From assembly GCA_963707125.1 (NCBI GenBank), contig CAVPOU010000015.1, positions 310,001 to 374,000 on the forward strand: a stretch of 64,000 nucleotides of DNA, read 5' to 3'. The notes under the pieces are model-generated. The model ran no database searches. It saw only the letters and a list, made by a program, of their open reading frames with translations, and was not told where the DNA came from. This document shows positions 8,566-16,940 of this stretch, one piece after another (positions within the stretch are counted from its first letter, which is position 1; every line of letters begins with the position of its first letter). The translations under genes were made by a program, and so were the position numbers. The stretch is from CAVPDE01 sp963707125. Lineage in GTDB: Bacteria > Desulfobacterota > DSM-4660 > Desulfatiglandales > HGW-15.

Positions 8566-8700
8566 TTAGGGTGGCACGGACAAACTGAGTTTGTCCGTGG
8601 TACGAAGTGCATGGCAGTGTGCCACGGACAATCTTTCTTTGTCCCTGGTACAGAGTAAATGACGCGGTGGCACGGACAAACGCAGTTTGTCCGTGATATT
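8566..8700. repeat. Array of three palindromes between two DUF2889 genes
   Basis: Copy 1 (8575-8599) has perfect 12-bp arms CACGGACAAACT around a single G. Copy 2 (about 8622-8648) is CCACGGACAA with TTGTCCCTGG. Copy 3 (8671-8695) is CACGGACAAAC with AGTTTGTCCGTG. This REP-like array lies in the untranslated gap of a probable operon and would form stable RNA hairpins there. Confidence 0.75.
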
Positions 8701-8713
8701 AGCTCAGTCCTCA

Positions 8714-9223
8714 TCACTCGCGGCTTCTTGTGGGAGGCTGTATCCCTTCCACCAGGGGGCTGTCCGGAGCAAAGGCAATACAACTGTCATAAAGCCTCAC
8801 ATTCTCCTTCACCAGCCGAGCATAATACTCCTTGGCCTTCCTGCGGTCTTCAGGGGCTTTTGCCAAGGCATCCTTGGTAAAGGAAAGGATGACCCCCTGG
8901 CAGCACTCGTCAAGCATGTTGAGCAGTTCCCCAAGGTTTTCGCGGTCTCCAACCAGGCCTTTCATGATTTTGAGCAGCCCGGGACCGATGCGAATGCCGA
9001 TCGCCTTACGAAGACTCTCTATGGCATCAGGCGGAATCGCCCTGTCGCTCCGACAGACTTCTGCGCGGACCTCTGCCAGTTCAAGGTCAGGGAGCTTCAC
9101 CAGGATTTCAACGAATGCATCCATCAGGGAATCTTGCAGCCGGCAGCAAGCCTTCACTGAGCTTCCGTCGATATGCTCCACGCTGGTCGATCTGTTTCTG
9201 GAAAAAAATAAGATATGGGGCAT
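8714..9223 (-). CDS. DUF2889-like protein
   Basis: A 169-residue protein without signal peptide or membrane spans. The core IDGSSVKACCRLQDSLMDAFVEI, the central PPDAIESLRKAIGIRIGPGLLKIM and ENLGELLNMLDECCQ follow the DUF2889 pattern, including the Cys/His-containing final helix, and it resembles the N-terminal domain of the neighbouring PHP fusion. The start is the ATG at 9223 (MPHILFFSRNRST), which has GGAG 8 nt upstream; the longer reading to 9289 adds an unlikely Gly/Arg-rich tail. Function unknown. It lies between the Mo-oxidoreductase and the DUF2889-PHP gene on the same strand. Confidence 0.68.
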   Translation of the reverse strand: MPHILFFSRNRSTSVEHIDGSSVKACCRLQDSLMDAFVEILVKLPDLELAEVRAEVCRSDRAIPPDAIESLRKAIGIRIGPGLLKIMKGLVGDRENLGELLNMLDECCQGVILSFTKDALAKAPEDRRKAKEYYARLVKENVRLYDSCIAFAPDSPLVEGIQPPTRSRE

Positions 9224-9330
9224 GACCCGAGCTCCTCTCGCGTCTGGGCGAGCAGACCGCCCTGTTGTACTTCCGCCTTCCCCTCCCATAGGAAGAGATC
9301 AGCGTAAGGGATGATGTTGATTGACCGGAA

Positions 9331-11457
9331 TCATTTCACTTTTTCAACCTGCACCAGGCAGGTGTTGCAGGGGAAAGCGCCTGCCGGCGACTTTTCATCC
9401 CTGGTCAGCACATTCAAGCACCCTCCAAAATCCACGCCTTCTGCATCCGGGCGATACCACGCCCCTGCATCGAAGCTCACGACGCCCGGCATGATCCGGT
9501 CCGTGACTTTGGCCGTCACCATCATCTTGCCACGGTCATTGTACATCCTCGCTCTGTCGCCGTCGACGACGCCCCGCGCTTCCGCGTCTTCGCGACTCAG
9601 CCACACCGCATCGTCTGCAAGAGCCTTCAGGCTCGGAATGTTGTCAAATTGTGAATTGACCCTTGTCTTGGCGTGTGGGCTCACCAACTGAAGAGGGTAT
9701 TTGCCCGCCAGAGGATCCCTCGTCCCTTCCCAGGGCTCGATGTATTTGGGGATGGGAGGGAGAAGAGGGTTATTCCTCTCCGCGATTTTCTGACTGTAGA
9801 TCTCGATTTTGCCTGAAGGGGTTGGGAAAGGCAGATGGTTTTCTACCTGAGCGCGGAAAGCCACCCAGGGTTCCTCTATCTCGATTTGGTGAAAGCCTTT
9901 CTGCTTGAAGATCTCATATTCAGGGAGATCGGCCGTGGCCTTTACGAATGACTTCAACCATTCTTCATCAGACTTGTCGTTGTACCCTCTGATCCCCAGG
10001 CGTTGCGCGAGCTCTGAAAAAATCTCCAGATCCGACTTCGTCTCCGGTAACGGCTCTATGGCTTTGTTGAGAAAAGTGAAATAAGGGCTGCCGGACCATG
10101 GCTGTCCTATGTCCTCGCCTTCCATTGAAGTCGTGACCGGCAGAACAAGGTCGGCAAACCGTGCAGTCGGTGTCATGAACCGTTCATGGATGACAATGAA
10201 CTCCGGTTTCTTGAGAGCTTCGATTCCCTTGTTCACGTTGAGAAACTGATTCAGCAGATTGCAACCCACGATATAGAGCAGCCTGATCTCACTTGGATAG
10301 CCCCCGGCTTTCCCCTGAATCAGAGCGTTGTACAGGTCGCTGATATGAATCTTCGGGCTCAACTCTCCCGGCACCGGGAGAACCTCTTTGAGAAAACCGA
10401 TAGGCACACGACCGACCCCACCCGCGGTGTAGCCGCCAGTGGTTCCGATGTTGCCGCTCATGGCCGATAACACGCTCGCCGCCCGGTGGTACTGCTCTCC
10501 ATAGGCGCTCCGGCCCGGAGCCCACCCGGCAATAAGGGCAGCAGGTTTGACGGTCGCATAGTCCCGGGCCAGGGCCTGAATCACATCCGAGCTCACGCCG
10601 GTGATTTCCTGCGCCCATTGAGGGGTCTTGGCTACGCCGTCTTCTTTTCCAAGAACGTAGTCTGCAAATCTTTCAAATCCGTGCGTGCAGGTCTTGATGA
10701 ACCGGTGATCGTAGAGGTTCTCGGTGATCATGACATAAGCCATTGCGATCATCATGGCGGTGTCCGTGCCCGGCCTTACGGCAATCCACTGCTGCCCGAG
10801 CGCCTTCCCGGTCTGGTTCAACCGGGGATCAACACAAATGATCCTGGCTCCGGACTTTTTTGCCTGCCCGAGGTAGTAAACGGTGTCCGGACCAAATCGT
10901 GTGACGATCGGATCAAAACCCCAAAGAATGATCAGCTTGGAATGGAGAAAATTGTCCCGGGTCGTGCCTGTGAAGGCTGTTCCGAAAGTTACAAGGGATG
11001 AAAACAGGGCCGCCTCAAAAGAAGTGATCCCCCACCAGGTCGTGCAGCCTCCAAAGAGAGAGAAAAAGCGGCGGGCAGATTTGCCCATTCCTTGAAGCGG
11101 GCTGATGGAGCCTGAGTAGTCCATGAGAAAAATGTCCCTGTTCCCATGAGTGCCCTTCACCCTCTGGAGCTCTTTTGAAACGGTCTCCAGAGCCTCCTCC
11201 CATGAAAGGGGTTCAAACTTCCCCTCTCCCCTTTCCCCAACCCGCCTCAATGGCTTAGTCAACCGATCCGCAGCGTACACGACGTCCTTTTGCGCAAGTC
11301 CGCGAACACAGGCTTTGAGGCTGGGCATCGGCCGCTCGTCCGTGCCGATACCCACAATACGCCCGTCTTTAACACGGACCCTCAAGATACATCGTGCGCC
11401 ACAGTCGTAAGAGCAGCTCGTGAGGACCACTTTTTCGTGTGAATCCTTTGAAGTCAT
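9331..11457 (-). CDS. Molybdopterin oxidoreductase, DMSO-reductase family
   Basis: A 708-residue catalytic subunit that binds Mo- or W-bisPGD. An N-terminal [4Fe-4S] site is formed by C15, C19, C23 and C50 (Cx3Cx3Cx26C). The cofactor-binding core follows (GGCTTWWGITSFEAA, LIILWGFDPIVTRFG, VDPRLNQTGKALG, AVRPGTDTAMMIAM), and a C-terminal molydopterin-dinucleotide domain (LQLVSPHAKTRVNSQFDNIP) closes the chain. No twin-arginine leader is seen, so it is probably cytoplasmic. No in-frame UGA occurs, so it is not a selenocysteine formate dehydrogenase. The substrate cannot be assigned; family members include formate dehydrogenases, thiosulfate/polysulfide reductases and DMSO reductases. It is 4 nt downstream of dedA, so both are probably co-transcribed. 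No separate iron-sulfur or membrane subunit is adjacent. Confidence 0.85.
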   Translation of the reverse strand: MTSKDSHEKVVLTSCSYDCGARCILRVRVKDGRIVGIGTDERPMPSLKACVRGLAQKDVVYAADRLTKPLRRVGERGEGKFEPLSWEEALETVSKELQRVKGTHGNRDIFLMDYSGSISPLQGMGKSARRFFSLFGGCTTWWGITSFEAALFSSLVTFGTAFTGTTRDNFLHSKLIILWGFDPIVTRFGPDTVYYLGQAKKSGARIICVDPRLNQTGKALGQQWIAVRPGTDTAMMIAMAYVMITENLYDHRFIKTCTHGFERFADYVLGKEDGVAKTPQWAQEITGVSSDVIQALARDYATVKPAALIAGWAPGRSAYGEQYHRAASVLSAMSGNIGTTGGYTAGGVGRVPIGFLKEVLPVPGELSPKIHISDLYNALIQGKAGGYPSEIRLLYIVGCNLLNQFLNVNKGIEALKKPEFIVIHERFMTPTARFADLVLPVTTSMEGEDIGQPWSGSPYFTFLNKAIEPLPETKSDLEIFSELAQRLGIRGYNDKSDEEWLKSFVKATADLPEYEIFKQKGFHQIEIEEPWVAFRAQVENHLPFPTPSGKIEIYSQKIAERNNPLLPPIPKYIEPWEGTRDPLAGKYPLQLVSPHAKTRVNSQFDNIPSLKALADDAVWLSREDAEARGVVDGDRARMYNDRGKMMVTAKVTDRIMPGVVSFDAGAWYRPDAEGVDFGGCLNVLTRDEKSPAGAFPCNTCLVQVEKVK

Positions 11458-11461
11458 AAAA

Positions 11462-12079
11462 TCACTTTCCTTTCATCGTTTTCACGACCAGGTAGATCAG
11501 GAAGAGGACTCCCACCACGACAAGGACCCACCAGATTTCACCATAGTATCGGCTCAACAATTCTTTCTGAGTGTACAGGTAATACCCAAGGGCGGCCAGA
11601 ATGATAGTCCAGAGCCCGGAGCCAAGGGTCGTGTAAAAGAGAAAGGCTTTTAGGTCCATCTTTGACAGGCCTGCCGGAAGGGATATCAACTGCCGCACCG
11701 CAGGCACAAGGCGGCCGATAAAGGTGGAGCTGTTGCCATACTTGAGAAAGTAGCGTTCCGATTTCTCCACGGATTTGCGGTTGATGAGCATCAAATGGGC
11801 GATCTTTGTGTCTGCAAGGGAGTAAATCAGCTTGCGGCCGAGGAGCAATGCGAAATAGTAGTTAAATATCGCCCCCAGCAGACTTCCCAGAATTCCACAG
11901 AGAATCACCAGGTAGACATTCAACTCGCCCTGCGCAGCCTTCCAGGCCGCAGGTGGTATAATTACTTCAGATGGAAATGGAATAAACGAGCTCTCAATGG
12001 TCATGAGCAGAGTGATGGTAAAGTAGTTGATGTTTGCCATGTACCAGTCAATGACGCTGTTGAAAGAATCAAAGATCAT
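11462..12079 (-). CDS. DedA family membrane protein
   Basis: A 205-residue DedA-family (VTT-fold) membrane protein with the expected pattern: ESSFIPFPSEVIIPPAAW, a glycine-rich re-entrant GSLLGAIFNYYFALLLGRK, then FIGRLVPAVRQLISLPAGLSKM, and a final span. DedA proteins act as lipid-carrier flippases or in membrane homeostasis. AGAGGAA before the ATG supports the start at 12079. It is divergent from the EndoQ-UvrD gene and immediately upstream of the Mo-oxidoreductase; the reason for that pairing is not clear. Confidence 0.88.
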   Translation of the reverse strand: MIFDSFNSVIDWYMANINYFTITLLMTIESSFIPFPSEVIIPPAAWKAAQGELNVYLVILCGILGSLLGAIFNYYFALLLGRKLIYSLADTKIAHLMLINRKSVEKSERYFLKYGNSSTFIGRLVPAVRQLISLPAGLSKMDLKAFLFYTTLGSGLWTIILAALGYYLYTQKELLSRYYGEIWWVLVVVGVLFLIYLVVKTMKGK

Positions 12080-12192
12080 GCGGCTTCCTCTTTCCGGGGG
12101 TTCCAGAACTCTTTTACTTTGTCATGTAGCGTGGACCAGACTCTACTTCAATTTCCCTTTCCTCTTCAAGGGCTAAACTTCCCCCAAGCGCA

Positions 12193-12221
12193 TTGACATC
12201 CTTTATCTGATGGTCGATAGT
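12193..12221 (+). promoter_or_regulatory. Sigma-70-like promoter giving a near-leaderless EndoQ-UvrD mRNA
   Basis: TTGACA at 12193-12198, a 17-nt spacer and GATAGT at 12216-12221. The -10 ends 7 nt before the ATG at 12229, and no Shine-Dalgarno sequence precedes that ATG, so a leaderless transcript is plausible. Confidence 0.55.
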
Positions 12222-12228
12222 CCACCCT

Positions 12229-15200
12229 ATGAGATTCATCGCAGACCTCCACATCCATTCCCACTTTTCTCGTGCTACTTCCAAGAGCCTTGTTCCGGAA
12301 GATCTCTTTGTCTGGGCCCAGAAGAAGGGGATCACGGTTATCGGCACCGGTGACTTCACCCACGCCGGCTGGCTCAGCGAACTCCAGGAGAAATTGCAGC
12401 CCGCTGAAAACGGCCTTTACCAGCTTAAACCCGAATTGCAGAAGAGACTCGCGGACAGGATTCCTGGATCCTGCTCCTCGCCTGTCCGGTTTGTGCTGTC
12501 CGGAGAGATCAGCTGCATTTACAAGCGGGGAGGAAGAACCAGAAAGATCCACAATCTCATCCTCATGCCGGACTTCGAATCCGTAAAGGACCTGAACGAG
12601 CGTTTAAGTCGCATAGGAAACCTGAAATCGGACGGACGCCCGATCCTTGGTCTGGATTCAAGAGATCTTCTTGAGATTGTCCTGGAAGCCAGTGACCGCA
12701 GCTTCTTCATTCCTGCCCACATCTGGACTCCCTGGTTTTCCCTCTTCGGCTCAAGCTCCGGCTTTGACGCGATCGAAGAGTGTTTCGGAGACCTGACCGG
12801 TCACATCCACGCCCTTGAAACCGGCCTCTCCTCTGATCCACCCATGAACCGCCGCCTCTCCACCCTCGACGATTACCTTCTCGTGTCCAATTCTGATGCT
12901 CACTCCCCTGAAAAGCTGGGAAGGGAGGCGAATCTTTTTGATACGCCTCTCGATTATGACAGCCTGCTGAAAGCGATGATTGAAAAGACGGGATTCGAGG
13001 GCACGATCGAGTTCTTTCCCGAAGAAGGCAAATACCATTACGACGGACATCGAAAATGCCGGATCAGCCTTCACCCTTCACAGACCAGAGGCTACAAGGG
13101 TCTCTGTCCGAAGTGCGGCAAAGCGGTTACTGTCGGCGTGCTCCACAGGGTCTATGATCTCGCAGACAGGGAAGCTCCCAAACTCCCAAAAGCTTTCTAC
13201 AGCATCATCCCTTTGTCTGAAATCCTCTCCGAGATTCTTGGCTGCGGCCCCTCCACAAAAAAGGTGACGGCGGCCTATGAGGAAGTCCTCGCGGCCCTCG
13301 GTCCCGAACTCCACATTCTCATGGATAGTCCCCGGAAGGACATTGAACGCGCAGGAGGCCCGCTTCTGGCGGAAGCGATTGATCGAATGCGTGAGACCAG
13401 GGTCATCCGGCAGGAGGGCTACGACGGAGAGTACGGGGTGATCCGCCTTTTTGACGAGGCGGAGAAAATGACCCTCCGGGGACAGGCGGCGCTTTTCAAT
13501 ACACCGGTGGAGACAACGCCGCCTGCAGAGGAGAGAACTCCCCTTCCTCTAAGTCTTCCGACGCGAGAAGTGCACGAACAGCCTGAACCTTACCAGACGT
13601 TTCTCTTTGATCCGATTCTCGATCCGCTCAATCCGGCGCAAAAGGAAGCCGTGCTCCACCAGGGGAGCCACCTGCTGATCGTTGCCGGGCCCGGCACCGG
13701 CAAGACCATGACGCTCACTCACAGGATGGCTTATCAGATCCGTAGCCAGCTTGCATCGGCCGAGGAGATTCTCTCCCTCACCTTCACCAACAAGGCTGCA
13801 GCAGAAATGAGGAAAAGGCTGACGGCTCTTCTCCCCAAAGAGCATCGCGCTCAAATTCAGGTGTCCACCTTCCATGCCTTCTTCCTGGAGGTCCTCAGGG
13901 AAAAAGGATCTCTCCTTGGGCTTCCCCCGGATTTCGGCCTCTTTTCAGAAACAGATTCTGCCGCGCTCGCCCAACAGGTCCTCTCGGAATCGAAGAAAGG
14001 GATTCGAAGTGTCTCCAGGTTCCCAAGAGAGCTCCCTCGCCTGAAGCTGGCTTCCCTGGATGAGGGCAAAAAGAGCGATCCGCTCTTTGATCTTTTTCAC
14101 GAGTACCAGCTAAAGCTGAGGACCTTGAGGATGCTTGATCTCCATGACCTGGAAGTGGAAACCCTTCGGCTCTTTCAAAACCATCCTGAGGTTGCCGCCG
14201 AGCTTGGAAAACGCTTTCCTAAGATTTTCGTTGACGAGTACCAGGACACCAACCGCACCCAGGTCGAAATCCTGAAGTTGATGGTTTCGTGCGGCACGCA
14301 TTTGCCGTGCGCCTTGCACCGTGTCGAAGACCCTGTCGCAGATCCTGAGCTTGGTCGAAGGGAGCGAAGTCGAAGGGAGCCCTCTTCCGTTTATCTCTGT
14401 GCCATTGGGGATCCGGATCAGGCCATTTACGGTTTTCGAGGGGCGGACGTGACAAGTTTTTTCCATTTTACCGATGATTTCCCCGGTGCGAAAGAGGTGG
14501 CCCTGGCCACAAACTACCGCTCCACGCAGACGATCCTCGACGCAGCTTCGGCCCTGATGGAAAAAAAGAAGGCCCTCAAAGGCGTAGCGGGGATTGGTGA
14601 GCCTATCCACCTTTCTCCGTGCAGAACGGAATTTGAAGAAGCAGAAATGATCGTGGAACAGATAGAGAAGCTCATTGGAGGAACCTCCTACTTCTCTGTG
14701 GACAGCGGCCGAACCGATTTTCAGGAAGCGCGTACGAGCCTCAGTTTCGGCGACATCGCCGTTCTTTTTCGTCTCAACGCTCAGGGCGATGCACTTGAAC
14801 AGGCCGTTTCGAGAGCCGGTATTCCATTTGTAAGGTCAGGGGAAAAACCACTGACCCAGCGCTATCCGGTCGATGTGATTTGGCGGTTCCTCCAGAGCGT
14901 CCTGCACCCTGAAAACGCATATTACAGGGAGGCATATCATCGGATTCTCAAGGACAATGCCCTTACGCCTCACCCTCCCCCAGCCCCTCCCATCAAGGGA
15001 GGGGAACTTGGGCCCCGTATTTCATCCCCTTCGGTTGAAAAGGATCAATCCCGATCCTCCAGGGATAAAATGGGGGGTGGACAAAAGGTCATTGAGCTGA
15101 TTGATCAAGCCGTCGCCATGCATGGTTTTGAGGAACTCTTGGAGGATGCTGCGGAAGCCCTTCGACGCCTCAAGGAACTCGCTCACCCCTTTGGTTCCGA

Positions 15201-15594
15201 TGTTCACTTCTTCCTGGATACCCTGTCCCTTGAGCGCGGAATCGATCATGCCGGTCTGCTCGGAGATCGCGTGGCGCTCATGTCTTTGCATGCGGCCAAA
15301 GGCCTTGAATGGCCTGTGGTGTTCATCTCAGGGTGCGAGGATCAGCTGCTCCCCTGCACCCTTTTCGGAGATCACGATGAAGCGGAAGAAAAGAGGCTCT
15401 TTTATGTCGGTATGACCCGGGCCCAATCCAGGCTGATCCTCTCTCATGCTGAACGCCGCTCCCTGAACGGCCGACCTCTCGACATGAAACCGTCTCCTTT
15501 CACCCTCCTTATCCCACAACACCTGCGCCGACCTCTGGAGCGAAAGCCCTGGAAGCCGAAGAAGACGCCGCCCAACCAACTCCAATTATTCTAG
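12229..15594 (+). CDS. Endonuclease Q-like PHP domain fused to UvrD/Rep helicase
   Basis: Residues 1-410 begin FIADLHIHSHFSRATSKS and include GTGDFTH, HIWTPWFSLFG and SNSDAHSP, the PHP metal-binding set. A zinc knuckle follows (HRKC...CPKCGKAVTVGVLHRVYDLADR). This is the layout of endonuclease Q, which nicks DNA at deaminated bases. Residues about 465-1121 form a superfamily-1 helicase: Walker A AGPGTGKT near 486, FVDEYQDT near 669, GDPDQAIYGFRGAD, ATNYRST, SLHAAKGLEW and RLFYVGMTRA. The combination suggests lesion recognition and strand unwinding in one protein. Two dispersed repeats have inserted in frame (14291-14385 and 14965-15085), adding about 35 and 40 residues. The 3' stop overlaps that of the convergent AICAR transformylase gene by 4 nt (CTAG). 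Confidence 0.88.
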   Translation: MRFIADLHIHSHFSRATSKSLVPEDLFVWAQKKGITVIGTGDFTHAGWLSELQEKLQPAENGLYQLKPELQKRLADRIPGSCSSPVRFVLSGEISCIYKRGGRTRKIHNLILMPDFESVKDLNERLSRIGNLKSDGRPILGLDSRDLLEIVLEASDRSFFIPAHIWTPWFSLFGSSSGFDAIEECFGDLTGHIHALETGLSSDPPMNRRLSTLDDYLLVSNSDAHSPEKLGREANLFDTPLDYDSLLKAMIEKTGFEGTIEFFPEEGKYHYDGHRKCRISLHPSQTRGYKGLCPKCGKAVTVGVLHRVYDLADREAPKLPKAFYSIIPLSEILSEILGCGPSTKKVTAAYEEVLAALGPELHILMDSPRKDIERAGGPLLAEAIDRMRETRVIRQEGYDGEYGVIRLFDEAEKMTLRGQAALFNTPVETTPPAEERTPLPLSLPTREVHEQPEPYQTFLFDPILDPLNPAQKEAVLHQGSHLLIVAGPGTGKTMTLTHRMAYQIRSQLASAEEILSLTFTNKAAAEMRKRLTALLPKEHRAQIQVSTFHAFFLEVLREKGSLLGLPPDFGLFSETDSAALAQQVLSESKKGIRSVSRFPRELPRLKLASLDEGKKSDPLFDLFHEYQLKLRTLRMLDLHDLEVETLRLFQNHPEVAAELGKRFPKIFVDEYQDTNRTQVEILKLMVSCGTHLPCALHRVEDPVADPELGRRERSRREPSSVYLCAIGDPDQAIYGFRGADVTSFFHFTDDFPGAKEVALATNYRSTQTILDAASALMEKKKALKGVAGIGEPIHLSPCRTEFEEAEMIVEQIEKLIGGTSYFSVDSGRTDFQEARTSLSFGDIAVLFRLNAQGDALEQAVSRAGIPFVRSGEKPLTQRYPVDVIWRFLQSVLHPENAYYREAYHRILKDNALTPHPPPAPPIKGGELGPRISSPSVEKDQSRSSRDKMGGGQKVIELIDQAVAMHGFEELLEDAAEALRRLKELAHPFGSDVHFFLDTLSLERGIDHAGLLGDRVALMSLHAAKGLEWPVVFISGCEDQLLPCTLFGDHDEAEEKRLFYVGMTRAQSRLILSHAERRSLNGRPLDMKPSPFTLLIPQHLRRPLERKPWKPKKTPPNQLQLF
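14291..14385. repeat. GTCGAAGG-type repeat inserted in the helicase domain
   Basis: Contains CCTGAGCTTGGTCGAAGG and GAAGTCGAAGGGAGC, plus a short GCACGC...GCCGTGC hairpin. In frame it encodes a segment of about 35 residues between VEILKLMVS and YLCAIGDPDQAIYGFRG, which are normally close together in UvrD proteins. Similar CCTGAGCCTGTCGAAGG units occur at 19345-19372 and 58019-58058. Confidence 0.65.
14965..15085. repeat. CCCTCCCC/GGGAGGGG repeat inserted in the helicase domain
   Basis: CACCCTCCCCCAGCCCCTCC is followed by ATCAAGGGAGGGG. In frame it encodes a proline-rich then Ser/Arg-rich stretch of about 40 residues before KVIELIDQAVAMHGF. Same family as the block in the PiT gene (925-1115) and at 2285-2330. 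Confidence 0.65.
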
Positions 15595-16886
15595 TGTTTG
15601 AAAGCTCTTTGGCCGGTGAAGACCATGGTCACCTGGGGCTTTGCCTCGTTGCAAGCCTGAATGGCCTCGAAATCTCTCATGGAGCCGCCCGGGTGGACCA
15701 CTGCGCGGATTCCTTCTTTGATCCCCACGTCCACGCCGTCCCGGAAGGGAAAGAACGCATCAGAGACCATGGTCGACCCGATGAGGCCGCCTTTGGCCTT
15801 CCTGGTCTCCTCGTCAATTTCTTCCAGGACAGATCGGTTTTTCTCTCCCCCTTTGATCTTCAGCTCCATCTCCTTGTAAGGCACGCCGTGCTTCCCGAAG
15901 CACAGCCAGTCGGCATATTTGGTGTAGGCTTTGTAAACAGCGATTTCAGCAACCCCGACCCTGTCCTGCTCGCCGGTCCCGATGCCGGCTGTGACGCCGT
16001 CCTTCACGTAGATCACCGAGTTCGAGCTCACTCCCTGTTCGACCTGCCAGCCGAACAGCATGTCCGCATACTCGTCCTCAGTCGGCTTTCTTTCAATCAC
16101 GTAACTCTTGCCTTTGTACTCGCAGGTCGCAGGCAGGAAGTCCTTTGGAGACTTGATGCGGTTGAGTGGAGACTGTTGAATAATGAGGCCGCCGTCTATC
16201 AGGCTCTTGAAATCCACGAACCGGGTGTTCGCATAAGCGGAGAGCTTGTTGATTTTGCCGATTCGGATGATCCGGAGATTTCCTCTCTTCGCCAGAATGG
16301 GAACCGTCCCCTCTTCAAACTCCGGCGCGGCCACCACCTCCAGGTAATTCTGGGCGATCAGCTCCGCCGTGGCTTTGTCCACAGGCCTGTTAAAGGCGAC
16401 CGCCCCGCCGAAGGCGGCGATCCGGTCCGCCATGTTTGCCTTCTCATACGCGTCTGCAAGGCTCGATCCATACGCCACGCCGCAGGGGTTGTTGTGTTTG
16501 ACAATGACCGCCAGCGGTTTCTCCGTCAGGTATTTCATGATGTTCATGGCGTTGTCGATGTCCGTCAGATTGATTTTCCCGGGATGCTTTCCCTCCTGGA
16601 TCATGTCCTCTTCGCTGATCGCTGAAACCAGCCCTCTTCCCGGCTCAATGAACTGGCAGCCTCCCATGACGAGGTTGCCGTTCACAAGTTCATAGAGAGC
16701 CGCCTCCTGGCCGGGGTTCTCCCCATAGCGGAGACCCTTCTCAATGATCTGGCCTGCCTTCTCGTCAGGAAGCTTCCACGCTCTTTTTCTGTAAACCAGC
16801 ACCTGATCCCCGAAGGAGATGGTCATTTGAGAGGGGAAGTGGTCATCCATCATGGTCTTGTACATTTTCTTCAGATCTTCAGTCAT
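15591..16886 (-). CDS. AICAR transformylase, stand-alone (PurH C-terminal type)
   Basis: The 431-residue protein matches the formyltransferase part of PurH: RYGENPGQEAA, IVKHNNPCGVA (catalytic Lys-His), AFGGAVAFNRPVD, EVVAAPEF and VHPGGSMRD. It transfers a formyl group from 10-formyl-THF to AICAR in purine synthesis. The IMP-cyclohydrolase (MGS-like) domain that precedes it in the usual bifunctional PurH is absent, and the protein starts with a short helix. The host must therefore close the ring with a separate cyclohydrolase encoded elsewhere. GAGGAGG 7 nt before the ATG fixes the start at 16886. Its last 4 nt overlap the stop of the convergent helicase gene. Confidence 0.9.
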   Translation of the reverse strand: MTEDLKKMYKTMMDDHFPSQMTISFGDQVLVYRKRAWKLPDEKAGQIIEKGLRYGENPGQEAALYELVNGNLVMGGCQFIEPGRGLVSAISEEDMIQEGKHPGKINLTDIDNAMNIMKYLTEKPLAVIVKHNNPCGVAYGSSLADAYEKANMADRIAAFGGAVAFNRPVDKATAELIAQNYLEVVAAPEFEEGTVPILAKRGNLRIIRIGKINKLSAYANTRFVDFKSLIDGGLIIQQSPLNRIKSPKDFLPATCEYKGKSYVIERKPTEDEYADMLFGWQVEQGVSSNSVIYVKDGVTAGIGTGEQDRVGVAEIAVYKAYTKYADWLCFGKHGVPYKEMELKIKGGEKNRSVLEEIDEETRKAKGGLIGSTMVSDAFFPFRDGVDVGIKEGIRAVVHPGGSMRDFEAIQACNEAKPQVTMVFTGQRAFKH

Positions 16887-16900
16887 CGCGTCCTCCTCAC

Positions 16901-16940
16901 TGTCGTCCGTTGTCCGTAGTCAGTCGTCAGTTGTCGTCTG
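16901..16940. repeat. GTCCGTTGTCCGTAGTCAGT repeat, left flank of IVP gene
   Basis: Degenerate tandem GTCNGTNGTC units. The same motif lies in inverted orientation at 17372-17405, on the other side of the four-helix-bundle gene, and overlaps the last codons of that gene. Confidence 0.7.

Noticed and set aside
9331..11457. Selenocysteine formate dehydrogenase
   Set aside because: No in-frame UGA in the Mo-oxidoreductase and no diagnostic formate dehydrogenase motif; left as unspecified DMSO-reductase family.
15594..16625. 343-codon plus-strand frame opposite the AICAR transformylase
   Set aside because: Shadow of a clear enzyme gene; His/Asp/Val-rich and without start signals.
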